Source of the DNA: Candidatus Defluviilinea gracilis
GTDB lineage: Bacteria; Chloroflexota; Anaerolineae; Anaerolineales; Villigracilaceae
Assembly (NCBI GenBank): GCA_016716235.1
Contig: JADJWS010000001.1
Coordinates: forward strand, 248,001-312,000
Direction of reading: 5' to 3'
DNA length: 64,000 nucleotides
Below, piece by piece: positions 24,556-32,627 of this stretch. A program made the translations under genes and the position numbers. The notes beneath the pieces are model-generated. The model saw only the letters and a list, made by a program, of their open reading frames with translations, ran no database searches and was not told where the DNA came from. How positions within the stretch are numbered: the stretch's first letter is position 1; every line of letters begins with the position of its first letter.

Positions 24556-24770
24556 TCATCGAACTCAGGTAAAGGGTCATCGAAATCGGGCATGATGATT
24601 ACTTTGCCCTTGTCGATGCCCGGTACGCGTCGAGGCGATTCGTTCACCACAGGCAAAATGCGCGCCACAGGCTTGCCTGCTTTGGCAATTACTACTTCTT
24701 CGCCTTTCAAAACCTTTTCCAGCAATTTGGAAAAGTGGGTCTTCGCCTCATGAATATTGTAGATGGTCAT
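24552..24770 (-). CDS. VapB/Phd-type antitoxin
   Basis: 72 residues from the ATG at 24770, supported by GAGGT 6 bases upstream; an in-frame ATG at 24782 lies at the predicted transcript start. 'MTIYNIHEAKTHFSKLLEKV' and 'GEEVVIAKAGKPVARILPV' are the Phd/YefM DNA-binding pattern. The C-terminal part ending 'IIMPDFDDPLPEFDE' is the toxin-binding tail. It overlaps the toxin start by 4 bases. Confidence 0.92.
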   Translation of the reverse strand: MTIYNIHEAKTHFSKLLEKVLKGEEVVIAKAGKPVARILPVVNESPRRVPGIDKGKVIIMPDFDDPLPEFDE

Positions 24771-24787
24771 GGCACACCTCAAAAGGC

Positions 24788-24816
24788 ATTGTAGACTAAG
24801 CAGTGGACTAAGTCAA
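24788..24816 (-). promoter_or_regulatory. Promoter and operator-like repeats of toxin-antitoxin operon 2
   Basis: Minus strand TTGACT (24816-24811), 17-base spacer, TACAAT (24793-24788). The spacer contains two CTTAGTC copies 12 bases apart, suitable for antitoxin binding. The -35 box begins 3 bases after the mutase stop codon. Confidence 0.75.
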
Positions 24817-24819
24817 GTT

Positions 24820-26472
24820 CTAAAACCCCTCCGCCACATATTCCCCCCACACAACTCGCAACGCATTGCAAATTTCGCCAAGGGTGATGTCATTTTCCAC
24901 ACATTCAATGAAAAGCGGCATCAGATTCTCCGTTCCGCTCGCCGCAGACTTCAACTTGCCGAGCAACTCATCCGCCAGTCTCTGGTCTCTAACCTCTCGC
25001 AATTTCTTCAACCTTTCGCGCTGACCCAATTCAATGGCGGGATCAACACGCAAGCGTTCCAAAGTCACTTCCTCGTCAACGGCAAATTGATTGACTCCCA
25101 CCACCACCTGCTCCCCTCTTTCGATGGCTTGCTGCGCGGCGTAGGCGGCATTTTGAATTTCGCTTTGCATGAATCCCTTTTCGATGGCTTGCAACGCGCC
25201 GCCCATATCGTCAATTTTGGAGATGTATTCCTGCGCGCCTTTTTCGATCTCGTCGGTAAGATATTCGATGAGATACGATCCCGCCAGCGGATCAACCGAA
25301 TCAGCAACGCCTGATTCATACGCAAGAATCTGTTGCGTGCGGAGCGCGACGCGCACGGCTTTTTCGGTGGGAAGCCACAATGCCTCGTCCATGGAGTTGG
25401 TGTGCAGGGATTGTGTCCCGCCGAGGACAGCGGATAACGCTTGCACCGTCACACGCACGACATTATTTTCAGGCTGTTGGGCGGTGAGGGTCGAGCCTGC
25501 GGTCTGGGTGTGGAACCGTAACTGCCACGAGGATGGTTTCTGCGCTTTGAATCGTTCGCGCATGATGTTTGCCCACAGCCTGCGCGCGGCGCGGAACTTG
25601 GCGACCTCTTCCAAAAAATTATTGTGCGCGTTGAAGAAGAACGAGAGTTGACCGGCGAACTCGTCCACGTTCAAGCCAGCCTTCAGCGCGGATTCGACGT
25701 AGGCGATCCCGTTCGCCAGCGTGAACGCGACCTCTTGCACAGCGGTCGAGCCTGCCTCGCGGATGTGATAGCCGGAGATCGAGATCGTGTTCCAATTCGG
25801 GACTTCTCTCTCGCAGAATGAAAATATGTCGGTGATGAGTCGCATGGAAGGCGCGGGCGGGAAGATGTAGGTGCCGCGCGCGACGTATTCTTTCAAGATG
25901 TCGTTTTGAATTGTGCCGCGCAGTTTGCTCACGTCTGCGCCTTGGCGTTTGGCGACGGCGATATACATCGCCAGCAAAACTCCCGCAGGCGCGTTGATGG
26001 TCATGGACGTGGAAACTTGATCGAGCGGGATTTGGTCGAACAACTGTTGCATGTCGTGGATGGATGAGATCGAGACTCCCACTTTGCCGACCTCGCCTTG
26101 CGCGATGGGGTCGTCCGCGTCGTAGCCGATTTGAGTGGGAAGGTCGAAGGCGACGGATAACCCTGTTTGTCCTTGTTGGAGCAAATAGCGATAGCGCTTG
26201 TTGGATTCTTCCGCAGTGGAGAAGCCCGCATACTGGCGCATCGTCCAGAAGCGGGAGCGATACATCGTCGGTTGGACGCCGCGCGTGAAGGGATATTCGC
26301 CGGGGAAGCCGAGTCGGTCGAGGTAAACTGAATCAGCCCCACCCGGAAGAGAGAGGCGCGGCACTTCAATCCCAGAGGAGGTTTCGAAGCGTTCGCGCCG
26401 TTCCTTGAATTTATCCAACGATTTTTTCAGGATGTTTTCCTGCCATTTTTTGTATTGATCCTGAAGTGTCAT
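24820..26472 (-). CDS. Methylmalonyl-CoA mutase family catalytic subunit (no B12 domain)
   Basis: 550 residues. A TIM-barrel acyl-CoA mutase: '[20 protein letters not shown]' and '[20 protein letters not shown]' match the large-subunit core, with '[20 protein letters not shown]' and '[20 protein letters not shown]' further on. The C-terminal cobalamin-binding domain (DxHxxG) is absent, as in two-chain mutases, so a separate B12 subunit must be encoded elsewhere. Substrate specificity (methylmalonyl, ethylmalonyl or isobutyryl) cannot be settled by eye. Its 3-prime end is duplicated beyond the TA cassette. Confidence 0.92.
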   Translation of the reverse strand: MTLQDQYKKWQENILKKSLDKFKERRERFETSSGIEVPRLSLPGGADSVYLDRLGFPGEYPFTRGVQPTMYRSRFWTMRQYAGFSTAEESNKRYRYLLQQGQTGLSVAFDLPTQIGYDADDPIAQGEVGKVGVSISSIHDMQQLFDQIPLDQVSTSMTINAPAGVLLAMYIAVAKRQGADVSKLRGTIQNDILKEYVARGTYIFPPAPSMRLITDIFSFCEREVPNWNTISISGYHIREAGSTAVQEVAFTLANGIAYVESALKAGLNVDEFAGQLSFFFNAHNNFLEEVAKFRAARRLWANIMRERFKAQKPSSWQLRFHTQTAGSTLTAQQPENNVVRVTVQALSAVLGGTQSLHTNSMDEALWLPTEKAVRVALRTQQILAYESGVADSVDPLAGSYLIEYLTDEIEKGAQEYISKIDDMGGALQAIEKGFMQSEIQNAAYAAQQAIERGEQVVVGVNQFAVDEEVTLERLRVDPAIELGQRERLKKLREVRDQRLADELLGKLKSAASGTENLMPLFIECVENDITLGEICNALRVVWGEYVAEGF

Positions 26473-26636
26473 CGCGCCTCCGTAACAGTATTCTACGGCT
26501 AGTATACAGCAAACAAAGGCGGTTGAATTAATATCAGAACTTTGATTTATATTATTTGATTTTCTGAAACCTTTGGACTACACTACTCGTAAACTTACAC
26601 AGCGTCATCCATCATCATTGAAAACGGAGTTCCTGT

Positions 26637-27038
26637 ATGGCGAGCAAAACGCTTCTCTATATCGGCGCGGGCATTTTATTTTTGATCGGCGTGTGTCTAT
26701 TCGGCTACGGGCTCTTGAACGTGATCGGTTCCACGTCTGCGCAGGGCAGTTCGAACTGGTTGTCGTTCGGGATCGGGTTCGGCTGTGTGGGTGTGTTCTT
26801 TTTAGCGGCGGGCGCGGGGTTGATCTATGCCGCCCAGCGGGGGGCGAAGACCGAAGTGATCCAACAAGTGACGATGAAAGTGGACCTGCCGGGGGAAACG
26901 AAGATCGAGCAGATGAAATGCCGTTCATGCGGCGGAAGCCTGAGCGCGGACAATGTCAAGATGGTCGCCGGCGCGCCGACGGTTTCCTGCCCGTTTTGCG
27001 GGACGACGTATCAATTGACCGAAGAACCGAAGTGGTAA
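26637..27038 (+). CDS. Two-helix membrane protein with C-terminal zinc ribbon
   Basis: 133 residues. Two membrane segments (about 7-29 and 43-66), then a cytoplasmic zinc ribbon formed by 'MKCRSCGG' and 'VSCPFCGTTYQL' (two CxxC pairs). GGAG precedes the ATG by 7 bases. No family function recognised. It is upstream of, and on the same strand as, the radical SAM set but separated by about 280 bases of repeats. Confidence 0.75.
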   Translation: MASKTLLYIGAGILFLIGVCLFGYGLLNVIGSTSAQGSSNWLSFGIGFGCVGVFFLAAGAGLIYAAQRGAKTEVIQQVTMKVDLPGETKIEQMKCRSCGGSLSADNVKMVAGAPTVSCPFCGTTYQLTEEPKW

Positions 27039-27046
27039 CGAATCTT

Positions 27047-27290
27047 GGCTCTACCGTTTCTGACGGGAGTACGACTCGCAGGAAGATTCTTTGCCACGAA
27101 TTTACACGGATTTTCACGAATGTTTTAAACAATCCGTGTGAATTTGTGAAATCCGTGGCTAAGGTTCTTGGGCTTTCCCGTTAATAACGGTAGAGCCCGA
27201 ATCTTCTAATCTGTTTCTTGCAAAGTTATTTTCGCCACTGAGAACACAGAGAAAAAACTTCTCAAAGGTCTCTGTGGACTCTGTGGCTGA
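27047..27290. repeat. Repeat-filled spacer upstream of the radical SAM set
   Basis: GGCTCTACCGTTTCTGACGG (27047-27066) and its inverted counterpart ending ACGGTAGAGCC (27176-27197) bracket an 'ACACGGATT...AATCCGTGTG' fold-back (about 27093-27145). A CACAGAG-type repeat follows (27235-27290). No gene is seen. Similar pieces occur at 8171-8340, 30405-30595 and 39418-39500. Confidence 0.7.
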
Positions 27291-27316
27291 GCGAGAGATT
27301 AAATTAAAGAGGTGCC

Positions 27317-28999
27317 ATGAAATCCATGAAATTAAAGATCGCCTATTTCCTCGCGCTCGTATTGTTGCTGACGAGTTCGCTGGTCGTTTCCGCCCAGTCG
27401 GATTATTACTTTGGGGTGGAGCGCGAAACCGTGAACGTGTATTGGAACGCGGACGGCACGCTGAGCCTCGATTACGTGTGGGACTTCGCCAACCAGCCCG
27501 GCGCGCATCCCATCGACTTTGTGGACGTGGGCATGCCCAGCGATCACTTCAACATGTCCACCGTGCAAGCGGATGTGAACGGGACTCCCGTGACGACTTC
27601 AACGAGCGAATATCAAGGGAGCGGGTCGGGATTCGCGGTGGTGATGGGACCTCAGACCATCCCTGCCGGCGGACGCGGACGCGTGCATGTGTTTGTGGGA
27701 GAAATCACCGAGGCGTTGTACCCCGACACCGAGGACGACAAGTACGCCAGCGGCGTGTTCGGCACGACCTGGTTCGGCTCGCAATACGTGACGGGCAATA
27801 CCGATGTGACCATGGTCTTTCACTTCCCGCCCGGCATGACGAACAGCGAGCCGCGCTGGCATTCCGCGCCGAGCGGGTTCGCCTCCGAGCCGCAGGTGGG
27901 CGCGGATGAAAGCGGGCGAGTTACCTACACATGGCGGAATGAAACGGGAACGGCGTCCACGCAATATACATTTGGCGCGTCGTTCCCCGCCAGTTATGTT
28001 CCCGAGTCGGCGATCGTGCGCACCAGCGCTCTTGAGAGTTTCATCACGGGCATCGTCTCACTCTTCATTGGTTTGGTGAGCATGGTGGCAGGCTTTCTGC
28101 CTTGCTTGCTCTTCCCACTGTTTTTCATCGGCGCTCCCGTTCTGGGTTTCATACAAAACCGACGGCGAAAACTGCAATACATGTCGCCGAAGATTTCCAT
28201 CGAGGGACATGGCATCAAGCGCGGACTGACGGCGGTCGAGGCGGCGATCCTCATGGAAACCTCGCTCGATCAAGTGATGACGATGATCCTGTTTGGGCTG
28301 GTGAAGAAGAACGCGGCAACGGTCACATCGCGGACTCCGCTCGACCTCGATATCGCCTCGCCCATGCCCGACGGCTTATACGAGTACGAGACGGGCTTCC
28401 TCGGCGCGTTCAAAGAACAAAATAAAACCACGCGCCAAAATCTCCTGCAAGGGACGATGGTGAAACTCGTTAAATCGGTCTCCGAAAAGATCAAGGGTTT
28501 CAGCCGCCAGGAGACGATCGCTTACTATAAAAACATCACCGAAAAAGCCTGGCGGCAGGTGGAGCAAGCGCAAACGCCCGAAGTGCAGGGGCAACTCTAC
28601 GACGAGAACGCCGAATGGACGATGCTCGATAGAGACTACGATGACCGGGCGCGGCGAACGTTCACTCGACCCATCATCATGCCTGCGTGGTGGTCTCGCT
28701 ACGACCCGGTCTATGCGGGCGGAGGGAGAACGATCTCGACGGGCGCGCCAGTTTCAAGCGGGGGACGAAGCGGTTCATCCGCCCTACCGGGGGCCGACTT
28801 CGCCGCGTCGGTCGTCACGGGCGCGCAATCGTTTGCCTCCAACGTGATCGGAAACGTCACAGAGTTCACCAGCAAAGTCACCAACGTCACGAACCCGCCT
28901 CCGCCGCCTTCCAGTTCCCGCAGCGGGGGCGGACGAAGCGGCGGTTGCGCGTGCGCCTGCGCGGGTTGCGCCTGCGCCTGCGCCGGCGGCGGACGATAA
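27317..28999 (+). CDS. Membrane protein with extracellular domain and a Cys-Ala-repeat tail
   Basis: 560 residues; GAGGTGCC before the ATG. Signal peptide (about 1-27), a beta-rich ectodomain resembling DUF2207-type proteins (about 28-235), a long hydrophobic region (about 240-285) ending in RRRK, a presumed cytoplasmic helical domain, then a Ser/Gly/Pro-rich linker. The end is GGCACACAGCACACAGGGR, with Cys at 544, 546, 548, 551, 553 and 555. With one net crossing after the signal peptide, the tail would face the cytoplasm. The next gene, a PqqD-domain radical SAM protein, starts 11 bases downstream. A role of this tail as the modified substrate is inference; metal binding is the alternative. 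Confidence 0.7.
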   Translation: MKSMKLKIAYFLALVLLLTSSLVVSAQSDYYFGVERETVNVYWNADGTLSLDYVWDFANQPGAHPIDFVDVGMPSDHFNMSTVQADVNGTPVTTSTSEYQGSGSGFAVVMGPQTIPAGGRGRVHVFVGEITEALYPDTEDDKYASGVFGTTWFGSQYVTGNTDVTMVFHFPPGMTNSEPRWHSAPSGFASEPQVGADESGRVTYTWRNETGTASTQYTFGASFPASYVPESAIVRTSALESFITGIVSLFIGLVSMVAGFLPCLLFPLFFIGAPVLGFIQNRRRKLQYMSPKISIEGHGIKRGLTAVEAAILMETSLDQVMTMILFGLVKKNAATVTSRTPLDLDIASPMPDGLYEYETGFLGAFKEQNKTTRQNLLQGTMVKLVKSVSEKIKGFSRQETIAYYKNITEKAWRQVEQAQTPEVQGQLYDENAEWTMLDRDYDDRARRTFTRPIIMPAWWSRYDPVYAGGGRTISTGAPVSSGGRSGSSALPGADFAASVVTGAQSFASNVIGNVTEFTSKVTNVTNPPPPPSSSRSGGGRSGGCACACAGCACACAGGGR

Positions 29000-29010
29000 G
29001 GAGAACCGTC

Positions 29011-30396
29011 ATGGCGCTTTTCGAATCGATCAAAGAGAGAATCGTCGGACCGGGTGTGAAGAACCCACAGCCCGGCTTGTACCATTATCAATTGGAAAAA
29101 GAGAACGAGAAAAGCCGCGCGCATTTGCGGATCGAAGGCGACGGGAACGCCACGCTGATCGTCAACGCCAACCGCGTAATGCATCTCAATCCCACCGCCG
29201 CATTGATGGCGTATTTCATCATGGAGCAAATCCCAAACGAGGCGGTCATCCGCATGATGACGAAACAGTTCAAGGTTCACCCCGAACAAGCGCGGACGGA
29301 TTTTGAGGAGTTCCAATGGCAGATCAAGGAACTGCTCCGCCCAGACGGCGCATGCGCGGTTCACGACATGGACCTGGAAACGATGATGCCGTTCAGCGCG
29401 CGCCCCGCCGCGCCCTATCGCATGGACATGGCGCTGACCTATCGCTGTAACAACGATTGCGCCCACTGCTATAACGCGCGCGAACGCACATTCCCTGAGA
29501 TCGGCACAGAACAGTGGTTCGCCGTCATTGACAAGTGTTTCGACCTTGGCGTTCCGCACATCGTTTTCACCGGCGGCGAAGCCACCCTGCGCGACGACCT
29601 GCCGGAACTGATCGCGTACGCCGAATCGAAAGGGCAGATCACCGGGCTGAACACCAACGCCCGCCGCCTCATTGACGAGCGCTTTCTGCAAAAATTGCTG
29701 GACGCCGGGCTCGATCACATCCAAATTACGGTTGAGTCGAGCGACGAACACATCCACGATGTGATGATGCGCGCCAAAGGCGCCTTCAAACAGACCATTC
29801 AAGGACTCAAGAACGCGCTGAACACCAACCTCTACGTGATGACCAACACCACCATGCTGAGAACCAACGTCCACACCATGCCGGAGACGTTGGACTTCCT
29901 CGGCGAACTCGGCGTGCCGACCATCGGCATGAACGCGCTCATCTACTCCGGGCATGGTCTCACGGTTGGCACGGGTCTGCGGGAAAGCGAACTGCAACCC
30001 ATCCTTGAGATGGCGGTCGAGAAAACCTCGGTGCGCGGACAACGCCTGATCTGGTACACGCCCACGCAGTATTGTCACTTCGACCCGACGCAACTCAACC
30101 TCGGCGTGAAGGGATGCACCGCCTCGCTGTACAGCATGTGCATCGAATCGAATGGCAACGTCCTGCCATGTCAATCGTATTACCATCCGCTTGGAAACAT
30201 CCTCACCGACTCGTGGGATTCGATCTGGAACCACGAGTTATCCATCCGTTTGCGCGAACGGCGCGGACTGCCCGACATGTGCAACGATTGTTCCATCGTG
30301 TCCGAATGCGGCGGCGGCTGTCCCTTGCGCTTTGAAGGTCATCGCAAACAATATGAAGTGAACGAGGAGATCGTCCCGTTGCCCGTGTTGGCGTAG
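29011..30396 (+). CDS. PqqD-domain radical SAM/SPASM protein
   Basis: 461 residues from the ATG at 29011, with AAGGAG upstream. An N-terminal PqqD-like domain (about 35-110, 'GNATLIVNANRVMHLNPTAA') is the type that binds leader peptides in RiPP pathways. The radical SAM core has C146, C150, C153 ('CNNDCAHC') and 'FTGGEATLRDD'. The C-terminal SPASM region has C369, C377, C387, C424, C427, C433 and C437, enough for auxiliary Fe-S clusters. It is therefore a probable peptide- or protein-modifying enzyme. It sits directly after the Cys-Ala-tail protein and before a paralogue without cysteines. Confidence 0.9.
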   Translation: MALFESIKERIVGPGVKNPQPGLYHYQLEKENEKSRAHLRIEGDGNATLIVNANRVMHLNPTAALMAYFIMEQIPNEAVIRMMTKQFKVHPEQARTDFEEFQWQIKELLRPDGACAVHDMDLETMMPFSARPAAPYRMDMALTYRCNNDCAHCYNARERTFPEIGTEQWFAVIDKCFDLGVPHIVFTGGEATLRDDLPELIAYAESKGQITGLNTNARRLIDERFLQKLLDAGLDHIQITVESSDEHIHDVMMRAKGAFKQTIQGLKNALNTNLYVMTNTTMLRTNVHTMPETLDFLGELGVPTIGMNALIYSGHGLTVGTGLRESELQPILEMAVEKTSVRGQRLIWYTPTQYCHFDPTQLNLGVKGCTASLYSMCIESNGNVLPCQSYYHPLGNILTDSWDSIWNHELSIRLRERRGLPDMCNDCSIVSECGGGCPLRFEGHRKQYEVNEEIVPLPVLA

Positions 30397-30404
30397 GTCA
30401 ATGA

Positions 30405-30595
30405 GGTTCTACCGTTTTTAACGCGACAACTCTTTTCAAACACAAAAGCTTGCATTGAGCTTGTCGAAATGACACAACGGTCACAAAGGAATTACCCATG
30501 AAATCACTGGCTCTTTCCCCTTTGTGTCGCTTCGACGAACTCAGCGCAAGACTTGGTGTCCTTCGTGTTAAGGCTCTTTACCGTTGATAACGGGA
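30405..30595. repeat. Repeat-filled spacer between the two radical SAM paralogues
   Basis: Two copies of the ACGGTAGAGCC-type palindrome (30405-30426 and 30572-30595, both in minus orientation) flank a CACAAAG/TTTGTGT-type fold-back (about 30433-30570). No gene visible in the 232-base gap. Confidence 0.7.
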
Positions 30596-30628
30596 AAGCC
30601 ATCAATTACATTGCCAAAAGGAAAAGCC

Positions 30629-31771
30629 ATGAACATTCTTAATCGCATTTCCGAACTCTTCACCAAAGTCCAGCCCCTGCCCGAGGGCACGCATCATCTG
30701 CAAGCCGCGCCAGAGCGCGAAAAGCCGTATCGCCTGCACTTGCGCCTGCTCAAAGATGGGACGGGGATCCTCATCGTCAATGCGTCCACGGTGTTGCACC
30801 TCAACCCGAACGCGGCCGAATGCGCGTACCACTTCATCAAAGGCTCATCGCCCGACGAGGCGGCGAAGCAGATCGCGGCGCGGTATCGCGTGAGCAAGGA
30901 TGCGGCGCTCAAAGACTTCACCGACTTTGCCGATCGGATTCAAACCCTCGTCGAGACTCCCGACCTCGACCCCGTTTCATACCTCGACTTCGAGCGGGTC
31001 GCGCCTCACTCCGCCAGTCTGCCTGCTCCACTGCGCCTCGACTGCGCCCTCACCTACAGACTCTCCGACCACAGCGACGCCGCGCCCGCCCAGCGCGTCC
31101 GGCGCGAACTGACCACCGAGGAATGGCAGACTATTTTGGATAAAGCCTGGAGCGCGGGGATTCCGCACGTCACCTTCACCGGCGGCGAAGCGACCCTGCG
31201 CGACGACCTTCCGCAATTGATCGCGCGCGCCGAAGCGAACGGTCAGATCTGCGGCTTGCTCACCGACGGCTTGAAACTCGCCGATGAAACCTACCGCGCG
31301 AGTCTGTTGCAGACCGGGCTCGATCACATTCTATTCCTCTTGCAACCCGGCAACGCAACATCATGGGAGGCGTTAGGCTCGCTCCTGCGCGAAGATATCT
31401 TCGTCACGGCGCATCTCACGGTGAACGCGGAGAACGCCGGTCAAGCCGACGGCATCCTCGAACGGCTCGCAAACCTCGGCGTTAAGAACCTTTCCGTCAC
31501 CACCGCGGACAAATCATTCACCTCGTCTCTGCCGGCGATCCATAACCGCGCCGCCGAATTGGGGATGACGATGAGGTTCGATCTGCCGGTGCCGTATTCG
31601 GCGGAGAACCCGGTGGCATACGAAACCGCCGAAGACGAAACGCCCGACGGCGCGGGCAGGGCATGGATGTACGTGGAGCCTGACGGCGACGTGTTACCGG
31701 CGCAAGGGATGAAAGACCGCGTCCTCGGCAACTTCCTCAACGATGAGTGGGAAACGATCCGCCGCGCGTAA
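30629..31771 (+). CDS. Radical SAM paralogue that has lost all cluster cysteines (pseudoenzyme)
   Basis: 380 residues from the ATG at 30629 (AAAAGGA upstream). It aligns with the preceding protein along its length: PqqD-like domain ('GTGILIVNASTVLHLNPNAA'), 'LRLDCALTYR', 'IPHVTFTGGEATLRDDLP' and 'PDGDVLPAQ-M'. Where the paralogue has CNNDCAHC this one has LSDHSDAA (145-152), and the C-terminal SPASM part is missing. Only three unrelated Cys remain (65, 139, 208). It cannot hold the SAM-cleaving cluster, so a binding or scaffolding role is likely. It abuts the methyltransferase gene without a gap. Confidence 0.88.
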   Translation: MNILNRISELFTKVQPLPEGTHHLQAAPEREKPYRLHLRLLKDGTGILIVNASTVLHLNPNAAECAYHFIKGSSPDEAAKQIAARYRVSKDAALKDFTDFADRIQTLVETPDLDPVSYLDFERVAPHSASLPAPLRLDCALTYRLSDHSDAAPAQRVRRELTTEEWQTILDKAWSAGIPHVTFTGGEATLRDDLPQLIARAEANGQICGLLTDGLKLADETYRASLLQTGLDHILFLLQPGNATSWEALGSLLREDIFVTAHLTVNAENAGQADGILERLANLGVKNLSVTTADKSFTSSLPAIHNRAAELGMTMRFDLPVPYSAENPVAYETAEDETPDGAGRAWMYVEPDGDVLPAQGMKDRVLGNFLNDEWETIRRA

Positions 31772-32506
31772 ATGGACTGGCACACACGCTATCTGCAACA
31801 AGCGGGCTGGACGCGCGACCTGCGCGTCTATCTGTTCGCAAAGGCGGAGGCACAGTCCGCGCGTCGAATCTTGGAAGTGGGATGCGGCACCGGGGCGCTC
31901 CTCGCGACGATTGCCTCTTCGGCGACTCTTCACGGCGTAGACATCGATCCTCACGCGCTCGCGCAATGCCGGGTGAATGCCGCGAACGCGATTCTCACGC
32001 GCGGCGACGGGCTTGCCCTCCCCTATTCAAACGGATCGTTCGATCTTGTCTTTTGCCATTATTTTTTATTGTGGGTGAATGATCCATTGCAAGCCGTCCG
32101 CGAAATGAAGCGCGTGACGCGCCCCGGCGGACACGTCCTTGCGCTGGCGGAACCGGATTATTTTTCCCGGGTGGATGCGCCGGACGAGTTGAAGCCTCTC
32201 GGCGCGTGGCAGGTCGAATCGCTGAAACGGCAGGGAGCCGATCCCGGCTTCGGCGCGCGGCTGGCAGAGACGTTTTTCGAGGCGGGGATAAAACTCGAAG
32301 AAACGGGACCCATTCAACCCGTCGAAAAAGAAGCGGATGTTGAGGCGTTGGAAATGGAATGGGCGGTGATCGAATCCGATTTGGCGGGGATGGTCGAGGA
32401 GGAGGAAATCCAAAAAATGAGATTGTTGGATACGCAGGCGCGGAAAAGCGGCGAGCGCGTTTTGCGAGTGCCTACGTATTTTGCGTGGGGGCGGGTTACG
32501 CATTGA
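31772..32506 (+). CDS. Class I SAM-dependent methyltransferase
   Basis: 244 residues starting immediately after the preceding stop (TAAATG). The SAM site is 'RILEVGCGTGALLATIA' (about 32-48), the acidic second strand 'LHGVDIDPHAL', then 'GDGLALPYSNGSFDLVFCHY' and 'REMKRVTRPGGHVLALAEPD'. This is the methyltransferase type 11 pattern. Substrate unknown. Its position as the last gene of the radical SAM set suggests it acts on the same product, but small-molecule substrates remain possible. Confidence 0.9.
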   Translation: MDWHTRYLQQAGWTRDLRVYLFAKAEAQSARRILEVGCGTGALLATIASSATLHGVDIDPHALAQCRVNAANAILTRGDGLALPYSNGSFDLVFCHYFLLWVNDPLQAVREMKRVTRPGGHVLALAEPDYFSRVDAPDELKPLGAWQVESLKRQGADPGFGARLAETFFEAGIKLEETGPIQPVEKEADVEALEMEWAVIESDLAGMVEEEEIQKMRLLDTQARKSGERVLRVPTYFAWGRVTH

Positions 32507-32577
32507 TGCCGCTGAGACACGGAGACGCAGAGAAGAGCAATTAAAAAACTCCGTGACTCAGTGTCTCCGTGGTTAAA
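32507..32577. repeat. Fold-back repeat, GAGACACGGAGAC...GTGTCTCCGTGG type
   Basis: 'GCTGAGACACGGAGACGCAG' is inverted as 'CTCAGTGTCTCCGTGG' with about 25 bases between, after the methyltransferase stop. It may serve as a terminator stem. Same family as 22564 and 27235. Confidence 0.6.
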
Positions 32578-32627
32578 AATGAAGTGGGGGAATTGCTAGG
32601 TTTAATTGTTAACCTGCAACAACTGCA

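Noticed and set aside
24788..24816. Transposon terminal repeat at the TA junction
   Set aside because: The sequence next to the mutase stop is fully explained as a -35/-10 promoter with operator repeats. No matching inverted copy is found at the other junction.
28711..30234. 507-codon minus-strand open frame
   Set aside because: Antisense to the radical SAM gene, which has clear family motifs. No ribosome site or family for the antisense frame.
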